Origin: Leptolyngbyaceae cyanobacterium C42_A2020_001
GTDB lineage: Bacteria > Cyanobacteriota > Cyanobacteriia > Leptolyngbyales > Leptolyngbyaceae
NCBI GenBank assembly: GCA_015272515.1
Contig: JACYLN010000063.1
Span: forward strand, 1 to 47,124
Reading direction: 5' to 3'
DNA length: 47,124 nucleotides
The stretch's first letter is position 1; each line of letters starts with the position of its first letter. This document shows, piece by piece, positions 17,492 through 26,591 of this stretch. The notes under the pieces are model-generated. The model saw only the letters and a program-made list of their open reading frames with translations, did not search any database and was not told where the DNA came from. Both the position numbers and the translations under genes were made by a program.

Positions 17492-17566
17492 GTGCAAAAC
17501 GAAACGGCTTTGTTCGATGCGTCATCTACGCTGGGTTTGCCAGACATTGAAGCTGAACGCCCATGA
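17492..17566 (+). CDS. Possible 24-codon linking ORF
   Basis: GTG 17492 opens a 24-codon frame (VQNETALFDAS..., ending EAERP) whose TGA overlaps the ATG of the pentapeptide gene as ATGA. It begins one base after the cyclase stop. The tight packing suggests translational coupling from the cyclase to the pentapeptide protein. The ribosome site is weak, and the peptide itself has no recognisable function. Confidence 0.25.
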   Translation: MQNETALFDASSTLGLPDIEAERP

Positions 17567-18558
17567 ATGCAAGTGAGTTATTAAAGCGCTACGATGCCGG
17601 GGAGACAGACTTTCAAGGTGAAAATCTGTACGGAATCGATTTAAGTGGTGCTGACCTGATTGGTGTTGATTTCACTGGATGTGATTTGCGAGGTGCCAAT
17701 CTTGTATTGGCATACCTCAACCGCGCAAATTTGAGTCGGGCGAATTTGATGGGAGCACATCTTAGCGGAGCAAACTTGAGTCAGGCAGACCTTCTCTGCG
17801 CCAACCTCCAAGATGCCGATTTGCATGGAGCCATTTTATATGCTGCCGATTTACGCGGGGCAGACATTACCCTGGCAAATTTGCTCGATGCCAACTTGAT
17901 TAGTGCCGATTTGCGGAATGTAAATTTGAGCGGGGCAAATTTACGGGGTGCCTGCCTGCGGGGTGCCAATATGCGCTACGAGAAACGCTGCTATGATGGG
18001 GCGAATTTGCGGGGTGCGGATCTGCGAAATGCGGATTTGCGTGGAGCGAATTTAACTGGGGCAGACCTGGGCAAAGCGGATTTGACGTATGCCAATCTCA
18101 GTGAAGCGAGTCTGCGAGAAGTCAATTTATCGGGGGCCATTCTGGCGGAGGCAGAACTCCGGAGCACCTTTTTGACGGATGCGATCGCGATTGAAGCCAT
18201 TTTCAAACAGGCAACCCTGACCAACGCCAAGTTAGAACGCGCCAATTTAACTGAGGCAGATTTAACTCACTGTGATCTCAGTGATGCCAATTTAACAGCC
18301 GCCACCCTGGCAAAGGTGCGATGCCACCAGGCAAAAATGATGCGATCGCGCTTCAACCGAGCTGATCTAAGCCGCGCAGATTTGCGGGGAGTTGATTTAA
18401 CTGAAACCACCTTTATCGAAGCTTACCTGGGTAGAGCCGACCTCAGAAACGCTAACTTGAAAGACGCAAATCTGGCAAAAGCGGAGTTGAGTAGCGCGAA
18501 TTTAAACGGGGCGAATCTGCAAGGAGCCACTTTGCCCGATGGCACAATCCACGACTAG
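17563..18558 (+). CDS. Pentapeptide-repeat protein
   Basis: 331 residues, almost entirely A(D/N)LxX pentapeptide repeats from about residue 20 to 325 (for example GANLRGADL, SGANLSQADL, LRNADLRGANL), forming a right-handed quadrilateral beta-helix. A short non-repeat interruption at YEKRCYDG (about 143-150) probably makes a loop. The N-terminal ASELLKRYDAGETDFQGENL is a common cap in cyanobacterial members. There is no signal peptide or other domain. The start at ATG 17563 overlaps the preceding micro-ORF, and the gene is co-oriented and only 72 bases from the nucleotide cyclase, so the two are probably one transcript. Functions in this superfamily vary and none can be assigned. Confidence 0.93.
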   Translation: MNASELLKRYDAGETDFQGENLYGIDLSGADLIGVDFTGCDLRGANLVLAYLNRANLSRANLMGAHLSGANLSQADLLCANLQDADLHGAILYAADLRGADITLANLLDANLISADLRNVNLSGANLRGACLRGANMRYEKRCYDGANLRGADLRNADLRGANLTGADLGKADLTYANLSEASLREVNLSGAILAEAELRSTFLTDAIAIEAIFKQATLTNAKLERANLTEADLTHCDLSDANLTAATLAKVRCHQAKMMRSRFNRADLSRADLRGVDLTETTFIEAYLGRADLRNANLKDANLAKAELSSANLNGANLQGATLPDGTIHD

Positions 18559-18648
18559 TCACTGTTCATGCGGCTGCAAAATCCCCTTTTAGGAGGAGTG
18601 CACAAATTCCCATGAAGGGGTCACAATGCTAAAGAACTTTTTGTGTCT

Positions 18649-18728
18649 CCTGTTGCAGGTTAGATCTTGAAGTTGGAAATGCGATCGCGCCCCAACAAAT
18701 TCCTGGTCTTGTTGTAGACTGCAACAGG
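18649..18728. repeat. Inverted repeat upstream of glycosyltransferase
   Basis: CCTGTTGCAG (18649-18658) and its exact reverse complement CTGCAACAGG (18719-18728) flank a 60-base loop containing a HIP1 site. It could fold in the leader of the glycosyltransferase mRNA. A single occurrence in the window, so its significance is uncertain. Confidence 0.35.
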
Positions 18729-18850
18729 TATGGTTGTCGCATGGGTCGCGAGGCAATCTGGGTTGAAATTCATTCTGACAAAGCTGGATGCTTTCAACTT
18801 GAATGATTTCTTTGCCATCTGGCGTGTTGAGGTTTTGCAGGAGGCTATCA

Positions 18851-20110
18851 ATGCTGATAACAGGACACAATCTACTCCCCGTTCCATCTGGTGAACTGCA
18901 AATCCCCAGGTTGCTCAACTCCTGGCACACCAGAGAACAACACCCATCCGAAGCGGCGGTTACCCATCCCGTGAAGTTTTCGTTGGTAGTACCCACCTAC
19001 AACGAAGCTGGCAATATTGAACGTATTATTTGCTTGCTCAGTCAGCTTTTAGACCAAGCATTGCCGAATGATTACGAGCTGATCATTGTTGATGACAATA
19101 GCCCAGACCAGACCTGGAGTTACGCTCAGGCATTAATGTCAGACTACCCTCATCTACGGGTGATGCGCCGTCAGCACGAGCGCGGACTTTCTACCGCTGT
19201 GATTCGTGGTTGGCAGGCAGCGCGGGGCGAAATTTTGGGAGTCATTGATGGGGATTTGCAGCACCCACCCGAAACCCTGCTGACATTGTTGACCAGAATG
19301 GATGATGGAGCTGATTTAGCAGTTGCCAGTCGCCATGTTGAGGGGGGTGGAGTGAGCACGTGGAGCGCAACCCGGCGATTTCTGTCGCGCGGGGCACAGC
19401 TATTAGGATTGGTGCTGTTGCCGCAAGTTGTGAGCCGGGTATCTGATCCCATGAGTGGCTACTTCATGGTGCGGCGAAACGCGATCGCTGATGTCTCCCT
19501 CAGCCCAGTTGGGTACAAAATTTTGATTGAAGTCCTGGGACGCGGCTCAATTCAAGCGATCGCTGAAGTAGGCTATGTCTTCCACGAACGGGAAACAGGC
19601 GAAAGCAAGGTGACCTGGAAGCAGTACAGCGATTATTTGCAACATCTGCTCAAACTGCGAATTTCTTCGGGTCGTTTGGGTAAATTGAGCCGCAAATTCA
19701 ACTTTCCAGTTGCCAGGTTTTTGCGCTTTGGGTTAGTTGGGTTGAGCGGGTTGGTGGTAGATATGGCAGCGCTTTACCTGTTCTTCGATGTGCTGAATGT
19801 AGGACTGACTCGCAGCGCCATCTTTGCCGCCGAATTGGCGATCATCAACAACTTTTATTGGAATGACGTATGGACGTTTGGTGATCTGGCAAAACAGCAG
19901 CGCGGTTGGCAGTTGATGCTTAAGCGCTTTCTCAAGTTCAATATTGTGTGCTTGATGGGGTTGATTCTGAAAATTCTGCTGTTGAACCTGTTCTTTAACG
20001 GGTTGCATCTGAACGCTTATGTTGCTAACTTGCTGGCGATCGCGCTCGTCACCTTCTGGAACTTCTGGATCAACCTGAAATTGAGTTGGCGAGTAACCCA
20101 GGTAAAGTAG
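18851..20110 (+). CDS. GT2 polyprenyl-phosphate glycosyltransferase fused to GtrA membrane domain
   Basis: 419 residues. ATG 18851 has AGGAGG six bases upstream and is preferred to ATG 18803. The GT2 domain (about 42-265) resembles dolichol-phosphate mannosyltransferase: VVPTYNEAGNI, IIVDDNSPDQT, and VIDGDLQHPP with the DxD-type metal site. The C-terminal part (about 288-415) is a GtrA-like domain with four predicted membrane segments, starting FLRFGLVGLSGLVVDMAALY. Such fusions load a sugar on a polyprenyl phosphate and are thought to help flip or present it, for cell-envelope glycans or protein glycosylation. The GT39-type mannosyltransferase at 34681-36216 is a possible user. It converges with galE, with 16 bases between stops. 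Confidence 0.9.
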   Translation: MLITGHNLLPVPSGELQIPRLLNSWHTREQHPSEAAVTHPVKFSLVVPTYNEAGNIERIICLLSQLLDQALPNDYELIIVDDNSPDQTWSYAQALMSDYPHLRVMRRQHERGLSTAVIRGWQAARGEILGVIDGDLQHPPETLLTLLTRMDDGADLAVASRHVEGGGVSTWSATRRFLSRGAQLLGLVLLPQVVSRVSDPMSGYFMVRRNAIADVSLSPVGYKILIEVLGRGSIQAIAEVGYVFHERETGESKVTWKQYSDYLQHLLKLRISSGRLGKLSRKFNFPVARFLRFGLVGLSGLVVDMAALYLFFDVLNVGLTRSAIFAAELAIINNFYWNDVWTFGDLAKQQRGWQLMLKRFLKFNIVCLMGLILKILLLNLFFNGLHLNAYVANLLAIALVTFWNFWINLKLSWRVTQVK

Positions 20111-20126
20111 CCGATCCATGACGCTG

Positions 20127-21113
20127 TTAGTGCCAGTTCCAGGCATGAGTGAGAATTTGCCGCAAACTTGAGTATTGGGGAACCCAGCCCAGTAACTCTT
20201 TAGCGCGATCGCTGCTGCCCACTAGCACGGGTGGGTCACCCAGCCGACGAGGACAGTCTACAACGGAAATCGCTTGCCCCGTCACTTCCCGCGCTGTCTG
20301 GATCACCTGATTTACCGAGAAGCCGTTGCCATTGCCCAAATTGCAAACAGTTGTGGTGCCGCCCTGCAATAGATACTCCAAGCCCAGCACATGCGCCTGG
20401 GCTAAGTCTGAGACGTGAATGTAATCTCGAATGCAGGTGCCATCCGGGGTGGGATAATCGCTGCCAAAAACGGAAACCGATGCTCGTTTGCCCAATGCAG
20501 TCAGCAACACCAACGGGATCAGATGGGTTTCGGGCGTGTGATCTTCGCCTAATCGCCCACTTGGGTCTGCTCCTGCGGCGTTGAAGTAACGCAAACTCAG
20601 CGATCGCAGATTGTAAGCCTGGTCAAAGTCTGCCAGGATTCTCTCTACGGTGAGTTTACTGCTGCCGTAAGGATTGATTGGGCGTTGAGAATGGGTTTCG
20701 GGAATGGGGGAGGTGTCTGGATTGCCGTAGGTGGCACAGGTGGATGAGAAGACTAACTTGTCAATCGCCGCTGCCCGCATCGCCTCTATCAATGTCAAGC
20801 TGCCTACCACATTGTTGAGATAGTATTTTGCTGGATCGATGACCGATTCTCCCACACAGGCATAGGCGGCAAAATGCAGTACAGCGCTGATCTCATACTG
20901 AGCAAAAAGCTGATCTAGCAGGGTGCGATCGCCAATATCTCCCACCACCAGCTTCACTTTTAAGACCCGCTCCACCAGTTCCCGATGCCCAAACACCAAA
21001 TTATCCAGCACAATGACGGAGTATCCCGCCCGTTGCAACGCCAGAACCGTGTGAGAACCAATGTAGCCAGCGCCACCCGTTACCAAAATTGTTGAATGAG
21101 AAGCCACAACCAC
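20127..21113 (-). CDS. galE: UDP-glucose 4-epimerase
   Basis: 328 residues. Extended short-chain dehydrogenase that interconverts UDP-glucose and UDP-galactose for envelope polysaccharide and galactolipid precursors. The NAD-binding motif is TGGAGYIGSH (residues 12-21), and the catalytic set is FSSTCATYG with PYGSSK (Y149, K153). LSLRYFNAAGADP and HVSDLAQAHVLGL are typical GalE substrate-side segments. The length is that of the family. The start at 21113 is GTG, with a second GTG two codons later better spaced from GGAG. It lies downstream of the deacetylase gene on the same strand (88-base gap) and converges on the glycosyltransferase, making a small sugar-metabolism neighbourhood. Confidence 0.95.
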   Translation of the reverse strand: MVVASHSTILVTGGAGYIGSHTVLALQRAGYSVIVLDNLVFGHRELVERVLKVKLVVGDIGDRTLLDQLFAQYEISAVLHFAAYACVGESVIDPAKYYLNNVVGSLTLIEAMRAAAIDKLVFSSTCATYGNPDTSPIPETHSQRPINPYGSSKLTVERILADFDQAYNLRSLSLRYFNAAGADPSGRLGEDHTPETHLIPLVLLTALGKRASVSVFGSDYPTPDGTCIRDYIHVSDLAQAHVLGLEYLLQGGTTTVCNLGNGNGFSVNQVIQTAREVTGQAISVVDCPRRLGDPPVLVGSSDRAKELLGWVPQYSSLRQILTHAWNWH

Positions 21114-21201
21114 AGACTCCGAAAGGTTCTTACAACTTAAAAGGTCTTCAAGCCGGAGGAATCTTTCGGGAGAAACACTCAGATCCTGTATTCCAAAGCA
21201 C

Positions 21202-22119
21202 TTAACTCAAACAGGGTTGGATGGTGGCGGCAACGGATTGTGCTAGCGCTTCCAGGTCGTAGCCGCCTTCTAACCCAAAGACAATGGTGCGTGTCAGTTG
21301 CAGACATTGCTGAGTGAAAAAACGGTAATCGTCAGGTTGCAGGCAAACACTAGCGAGGGGATCATCCTGATTAGCATCGTAGCCTGCACTGATAATTAAC
21401 AAATCGGGTTGAAACGCTGCCAAAAATGGCAAAATCGCTTGTTCAAACGCGGGTTGATACTGGGCGATCGTGCTACCCGATCGCATCGGCACATTTAGCA
21501 CATTGTTGTGAAATCCTCGTTCGCTGGCAGCTCCGGTACCGGGATACTGGGGTGATTCGTGCAAGGAGCAATAGGCAATGTTGGGGTTGAGTTCCACGAT
21601 CGCCTGAGTACCGTTGCCATGATGCACATCCCAATCCAAAATCGCGACTCGGTTCACGTTCGGTTGTTCCAGCGCATAGAATGCCGCGATCGCCGCGTTT
21701 GAGAAGATGCAAAACCCCATGCCGCGATCGCTCACGGCATGGTGACCGGGGGGCCGCGCCAGCACAAAAGTTGGTCTACCCGTTTGCAATACACAGTCCA
21801 CCCCATCCAGCCAGGCGCTGACTGCCAGTTGTGCCACTTCAAACGTGCGGGGAGAAACGGGGGTATCCGCATCTAAGTAACCACCGCCCCGATTTGCCAA
21901 CTGCCGCACCGCTTCGATGTATCGTGCTGAATGAACTCGCTCAATCGCTGCCATCACAGAGCGCTGTGCTATAGGCGTGGGGATTTTCCATTCCAATCGA
22001 TCTGCCCACGACGCAGTCTTTAAAGCATCTTTAATCGCGGTTAATCTGGCAGGTCTTTCAGGATGGAAGTAGCCGGTTTCATGCATCAAAAACTCATCGG
22101 AGTAAATGACTGGCAGCAT
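21202..22119 (-). CDS. Histone deacetylase-family zinc amidohydrolase
   Basis: 305 residues, the size of bacterial class II-like deacetylases (AcuC, acetylpolyamine amidohydrolase and HDAH relatives), which remove acetyl groups from lysine or polyamines. The complete active site is visible: RPPGHHA (H126, H127), DWDVHHGNGT (Zn ligands D164, H166), SAGYDA (Zn ligand D248) and EGGYDL (catalytic Tyr 287). FHPERPARL is the usual N-terminal substrate-entry motif. No signal peptide, so cytoplasmic. ATG 22119. Whether the substrate is acetyl-protein or a small molecule cannot be told. Confidence 0.93.
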   Translation of the reverse strand: MLPVIYSDEFLMHETGYFHPERPARLTAIKDALKTASWADRLEWKIPTPIAQRSVMAAIERVHSARYIEAVRQLANRGGGYLDADTPVSPRTFEVAQLAVSAWLDGVDCVLQTGRPTFVLARPPGHHAVSDRGMGFCIFSNAAIAAFYALEQPNVNRVAILDWDVHHGNGTQAIVELNPNIAYCSLHESPQYPGTGAASERGFHNNVLNVPMRSGSTIAQYQPAFEQAILPFLAAFQPDLLIISAGYDANQDDPLASVCLQPDDYRFFTQQCLQLTRTIVFGLEGGYDLEALAQSVAATIQPCLS

Positions 22120-22858
22120 GGCAAATCCTTATCAGGTCAAAACGCTTATATTCCCGGAATTATAGCGATGAAGTGGGGAAGGGAACAAAGCGGGGGTTGG
22201 GGATTAGGGGCAGGAATTAGGCTATGGACATAAGAATTGTCATTGTGAGTAGAGGGTCTCTCCTGTTTCAGAGGCATGAAGCAAGAGGATAGAAAAACCA
22301 ATATCAATACAGTTGAACAATCAGTTTTGCCTTCCCAAAAAACTGCTTCTCTACAATTTCTTTCTCCTCTCAACAGTGTTGTTGAATTCCTGCTTCTAGC
22401 AGTGAAAAAGGCATTGGCAATGAAAACAATGCAGCATAAATCAGAATTTCAATATTAGCAAATAGGGTGATTCTTCTATGGAAGAGCTGTATCCTTTTTC
22501 CCATTTTCTACCTTCTGATCATCAGTTATATCTCACTCAAATAAACTGCGATGTCGCCTAATTGACAACATCGAATTTGCTAAAAAATCCCCTATTTATT
22601 AGCAATAATTCCAAATCTGTCATTAAACCTGAAATCAACAGCAAAAAAATTATTTTTTGTGGAAAACTTGCAACTGATTCGAGGGGCGATTTTAGGAATG
22701 CTAAAACGGCGCGATCGCCCGCACAAAATAGCGCTTTATGATACAATTTATGGGTTAATGAGTGCCTTAATGTAAGGCGTTTGGGCGTTTAATTGACACG
22801 CGCCAAACCCTATACTCATTTGCAGTCAAATGCTACTTATTTCGGAGCTTTTTCGGGT
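22120..22858. other. Spacer upstream of gyrA
   Basis: 739 bases between the divergent deacetylase and gyrA genes. It is AT-rich, with T- and A-runs near 22590-22660 that suggest flexible or curved DNA. TTGACA occurs at 22792, but with no correctly spaced -10 hexamer. Short frames here (for example 22276-22458) have no support. gyrA promoters are often supercoiling-responsive, but no specific site can be pointed to. Confidence 0.5.
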
Positions 22859-25585
22859 ATGACGTTTTCCCAGGAACCACCGTCTCCAGACCGGATTGTC
22901 CCTACAGATTTGCGGAACGAGATGCAGAGGTCTTACCTGGAATACGCGATGAGCGTGATCGTGGGACGAGCACTCCCCGACGCACGTGACGGATTGAAAC
23001 CCGTGCATCGCCGCATTCTCTACGCCATGCATGAACTGGGTTTAACCCCCGATCGCCCTTTCCGGAAATGCGCCCGTGTGGTGGGGGAAGTGCTGGGTAA
23101 ATACCACCCCCACGGTGATACAGCGGTTTACGATGCGCTGGTGCGAATGGCGCAGGATTTTTCGATGCGATCGCCGCTGATTGATGGGCACGGCAACTTT
23201 GGCTCAGTGGATAATGATCCCCCCGCTGCCATGCGATACACCGAGTCCCGTCTGCGTCCGTTGACGACCAACGCGATGCTGCAAGACATCGAAGCGGAAA
23301 CGGTGGACTTCGTTGATAACTTTGACGGTTCGCAGCAAGAGCCAATCGTGCTTCCGGCGCGCTTTCCCCAACTTTTGCTAAATGGCTCCTCTGGAATTGC
23401 CGTTGGGATGGCAACCAACATTCCGCCCCACAACCTGGGAGAACTAATCGACGGGCTGATTGCCTTGATTCGTAACCCGGAAATGACTGATATGGAACTG
23501 ATGCAGTACATTCCCGGACCTGACTTTCCAACGGGTGGGCAAATTCTTGGCACCTCCGCCATCCGCGAGGCTTACCGCACCGGGCGTGGTTCTATCATCA
23601 TGCGGGGTGTTGCCAACATTGAAACCCTGGAGCAGCGCGGACGACCCGATCGTGAGGCAATCATCGTTACCGAATTGCCCTACCAAACCAACAAAGCGGC
23701 GCTAATTGAAAAAATCGCTGAAATGGTGAATGAGCGTCGCTTAGAAGGGATTTCCGATATTCGGGATGAGAGCGATCGCGACGGGATGCGAATCGTGATC
23801 GAACTGAAGCGCGATGCCTATCCCCGTGTGGTACTGAATAACCTTTACAAGCAAACACCGCTCCAGGCAAACTTTGGCGCGAATATGTTGGCGTTGGTCA
23901 ACGGCGAACCGCAGTTACTCACCCTGAGCCAGTTTCTCCACGTCTTCCTGGATTTCCGGATAGAGACCATTACTCGCCGAACGCAGTATCAACTTCGTAA
24001 AGCGCAGGATCGGGATCACATTCTGCAAGGTTTGCTGATTGCGCTAGCAAACCTGGATGCCATTATTGAACTGATTCGTCATGCCGCCGATGCTCCTACG
24101 GCGCGTCAACAGTTGATCGAGCGCTACGAATTGTCGGATGCTCAGGCAGATGCGATTTTGCAAATGCAGTTGCGTCGCCTTACCGCGTTGGAAGCAGAAA
24201 AGATTCAGCAGGAACACGACGACCTGCAACGCCAAATTGCTGATTTGCAAGACATCTTAGCGCGTCGCGAACGCATTCTCAGCATCATCGAAACGGAACT
24301 GAATGAAGTCAAAGCTGCCTATGCCACGCCGCGCCGCACGGTGATTGAACAGTCGGAAGATGAGATTGCCGATGCTGATTTGATTGCTAACGAGCGGGCT
24401 GTAATTCTGGTGACGGAGCAGGGCTACATCAAGCGGATGCCTGTGAACACGTTTGAATCCCAAAATCGGGCGACTCGGGGCAAGTCGGGTACGCGGATGA
24501 AGGAAGATGACACCGTACAACACTTCCTCGCCTGCCGCGATCACGACAGTGTACTTTTGTTTAGCGATCGCGGCGTTGTTTACTGCGTCAGAGCTTACCA
24601 AATTCCGACCGGGTCACGTGTGGCACGGGGCACGCCGATTGTGCAATTGTTGCCAATCCCCGTGGATGAAAAAATCACCTCTATCGTCTCGGTGACCGAG
24701 TTCAGCGAAGATGAATATTTGGTGATGCTAACCTGCAACGGCTACATCAAGAAAACGGCACTATCGGCTTTCAGTAACATTCGCACTAACGGCTTGATTG
24801 CGATTTCGCTGGAAGACGGTGACCAACTGCGTTGGGTACGGCGGGCGCGGGCAGAAGATACCATCATTATTGGCTCCAGCCAGGGCAAATCGATTCATTT
24901 TCGGGCCAGCCATGAACAACTGCGACCTCTGGGGCGGGCAACTCGCGGCGTGCGGGCAATGAACCTGCGAACGGGCGATAGTCTGGTTGGATTGGATATT
25001 TTGCCGAGCGATGTGGTGGCAGATTTGGGAGCTGCTCTGGAAACTGAATCCGGTGAGGAAGAAGTTTCTACAATTGGGGAAGAGGTGGTGGAAACCACGG
25101 CTCCACAAGGTCCCTGGATTTTGATCGTGACGGCGGGCGGTTACGGCAAGCGAGTGCCCATGTCCCAATTCCGTTTGCAAAACCGAGCAGGCATGGGAAT
25201 CGTAGCAACCAAGTTCCGGAGAGCGGGCGATCGCATGTCGGCACTACGCATCGTCAACGAAGGCGACGAACTGATGATGATCACCAACCGAGGCATTATT
25301 ATTCGTCAATCCGTCAATGCAATTTCCTGCCAATCGCGGGCAGCATCGGGGGTGCGCTTGCAACGGTTGGATGAGGATGATGAAATCGTAGCAGCAACGG
25401 TGATTCCGGTCTCAAATGAAGAAGAAACAGCATCAGAGGAGAACGGCAACGAAGGTGAAGGCGAAGAAACAACCGTTGTCATGACGACCGTTGCTAGTGA
25501 TGGTGGTGGAGCAACGTCTTTGCTGGAAGATTTGGCAGCGATCGATGAGGTTGAGGCAGAAGCAGCGGAAGAAGACGCAGAATAA
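22859..25585 (+). CDS. gyrA: DNA gyrase subunit A
   Basis: 908 residues. ATP-dependent type IIA topoisomerase subunit that cuts and religates DNA to add negative supercoils, working with GyrB. ATG 22859 gives [18 protein letters not shown], the expected N-terminus; GGAG lies 11 bases upstream. The frame continues to a TTG-like start at 22793 without family resemblance. The catalytic tyrosine is in [10 protein letters not shown]; the surrounding [17 protein letters not shown] is canonical. The C-terminal wrapping domain has repeated blades, with [16 protein letters not shown] at the place of the GyrA box, followed by a second block [10 protein letters not shown]. Length exceeds many homologues because of a long acidic, Glu-rich tail (about the last 60 residues). 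Confidence 0.96.
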   Translation: MTFSQEPPSPDRIVPTDLRNEMQRSYLEYAMSVIVGRALPDARDGLKPVHRRILYAMHELGLTPDRPFRKCARVVGEVLGKYHPHGDTAVYDALVRMAQDFSMRSPLIDGHGNFGSVDNDPPAAMRYTESRLRPLTTNAMLQDIEAETVDFVDNFDGSQQEPIVLPARFPQLLLNGSSGIAVGMATNIPPHNLGELIDGLIALIRNPEMTDMELMQYIPGPDFPTGGQILGTSAIREAYRTGRGSIIMRGVANIETLEQRGRPDREAIIVTELPYQTNKAALIEKIAEMVNERRLEGISDIRDESDRDGMRIVIELKRDAYPRVVLNNLYKQTPLQANFGANMLALVNGEPQLLTLSQFLHVFLDFRIETITRRTQYQLRKAQDRDHILQGLLIALANLDAIIELIRHAADAPTARQQLIERYELSDAQADAILQMQLRRLTALEAEKIQQEHDDLQRQIADLQDILARRERILSIIETELNEVKAAYATPRRTVIEQSEDEIADADLIANERAVILVTEQGYIKRMPVNTFESQNRATRGKSGTRMKEDDTVQHFLACRDHDSVLLFSDRGVVYCVRAYQIPTGSRVARGTPIVQLLPIPVDEKITSIVSVTEFSEDEYLVMLTCNGYIKKTALSAFSNIRTNGLIAISLEDGDQLRWVRRARAEDTIIIGSSQGKSIHFRASHEQLRPLGRATRGVRAMNLRTGDSLVGLDILPSDVVADLGAALETESGEEEVSTIGEEVVETTAPQGPWILIVTAGGYGKRVPMSQFRLQNRAGMGIVATKFRRAGDRMSALRIVNEGDELMMITNRGIIIRQSVNAISCQSRAASGVRLQRLDEDDEIVAATVIPVSNEEETASEENGNEGEGEETTVVMTTVASDGGGATSLLEDLAAIDEVEAEAAEEDAE

Positions 25586-25597
25586 GGTGGTAGAAGC

Positions 25598-25666
25598 CAG
25601 GAGTCAGGAGTCAGAAGATAAAAAGCAAAATCATTCTGTCTTTTCCCCTTCTGTCTCCTATCTTCT
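25598..25666. repeat. Heptamer pair and polypyrimidine stretch after gyrA
   Basis: Two CAGGAGT heptamers (25598-25611) precede AGAAGATA (25613-25620), which can pair with TATCTTCT (25659-25666) across a 38-base loop rich in CTTCTGTCT-type repeats. It may end gyrA transcripts, although no T-run follows the stem. Confidence 0.4.
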
Positions 25667-25796
25667 TTCCTTCTGCCTTCCCATCTAAGCCGGAATTCTC
25701 ACCGTAGATAGGGCGGTTCTTGCTACCGCTGGATAGACCCCATTTGACTCTGCATTCTCTAGATTGGAGGGGAATGTCACTTTTACTGATCTAGCG

Positions 25797-26522
25797 ATGT
25801 CATCTTCTCCTGGCTTTTCCATTAGCGACGCGATCGCGTCCGCCATCCGCACCTCTCAGGCATTAACTGACAAAATTACAGCCGCTGCAACCACCACAGG
25901 CGAAAGCATTGGTCCGGCCCTGTATGAGTTTGTTGAACAGGGAACAGAATCGGTTGGTAGAGTTATCACCCCGATCGCAGAAAACCCGTTTGTTAAATTT
26001 GCCACAACCATTCCAGTAATTCGCTGGCTGTTTGCAGCGTTGGGGCAGGTTAACGTCAACGCCGTCCAAAAAGATGTGGCGGAATTGCAACGCAAGTATC
26101 CGACTGATACACCGGAGCAGCTAGCGCACCGGATTATGGTAGATACAGCCTGGAAGGCTGCCGGGATTGGTTTGGCGACAAACTTTATTCCGCCTCTAGC
26201 GCTGACCCTATTTGCGATCGATTTGGGAGCAATTTCGGCGCTGCAAGCTGAAATGATCTATCGCATTGCTGTCATTTACGGTTTTTCACCGAACGAACCC
26301 GCTCGCCGGGGTGAAGTGTTGACCCTGTGGGGCTTGTTTACGGGTAGCTCTGAAGTGATGAAAATTGGCTTGAGCATCGTGGAACTTCTGCCAGGTGTGG
26401 GAACGCTGGTGGGCACGAGTAGCAGTGCTGGACTGGTGTATGGCATGGGCTATCTTGCCTGCCGTTTCTATGAAGAGAAGCTGAAATCTACGGGTATTCA
26501 GGGCAGCAAATCAAACGGTTGA
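25797..26522 (+). CDS. EcsC-like/DUF697-like hydrophobic protein
   Basis: 241 residues from ATG 25797; a TTG at 25764 in the same frame would add 11 residues, and neither has a clear ribosome site. The core, from WKAAGIGLATNFIPPLALTL through AIDLGAISALQAEMIYRIAVIYG, resembles EcsC-family or DUF697-like proteins, in which two hydrophobic helices sit next to an ALQ.(E/R)MI..IA..YG segment. A second hydrophobic stretch (LSIVELLPGVGTLVGTSSSAGLVYGMGYL) follows. It is probably membrane-associated without a signal peptide. Biochemical function is unknown. It stands between gyrA and the substrate-binding lipoprotein on the same strand, with spacers of about 210 and 70 bases. Confidence 0.6.
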   Translation: MSSSPGFSISDAIASAIRTSQALTDKITAAATTTGESIGPALYEFVEQGTESVGRVITPIAENPFVKFATTIPVIRWLFAALGQVNVNAVQKDVAELQRKYPTDTPEQLAHRIMVDTAWKAAGIGLATNFIPPLALTLFAIDLGAISALQAEMIYRIAVIYGFSPNEPARRGEVLTLWGLFTGSSEVMKIGLSIVELLPGVGTLVGTSSSAGLVYGMGYLACRFYEEKLKSTGIQGSKSNG

Positions 26523-26591
26523 TATCTGGCTAATATCTGGCGCGATCGCGATAGACTGGTCACCTAAATTCTCGATAACAGGCAGGTCTGC

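Noticed and set aside
18589-18996. 135-codon minus-strand frame
   Set aside because: Cys-rich but without a ribosome site or family, and it overlaps the start of the glycosyltransferase gene.
22792-22812. TTGACA plus TATACT as a gyrA promoter
   Set aside because: Spacing is only 12 bases, too short for a sigma-70 promoter.
22902-23562. Long minus-strand frames (209 and 144 codons)
   Set aside because: Antisense to the strongly conserved 5' part of gyrA; no homology.
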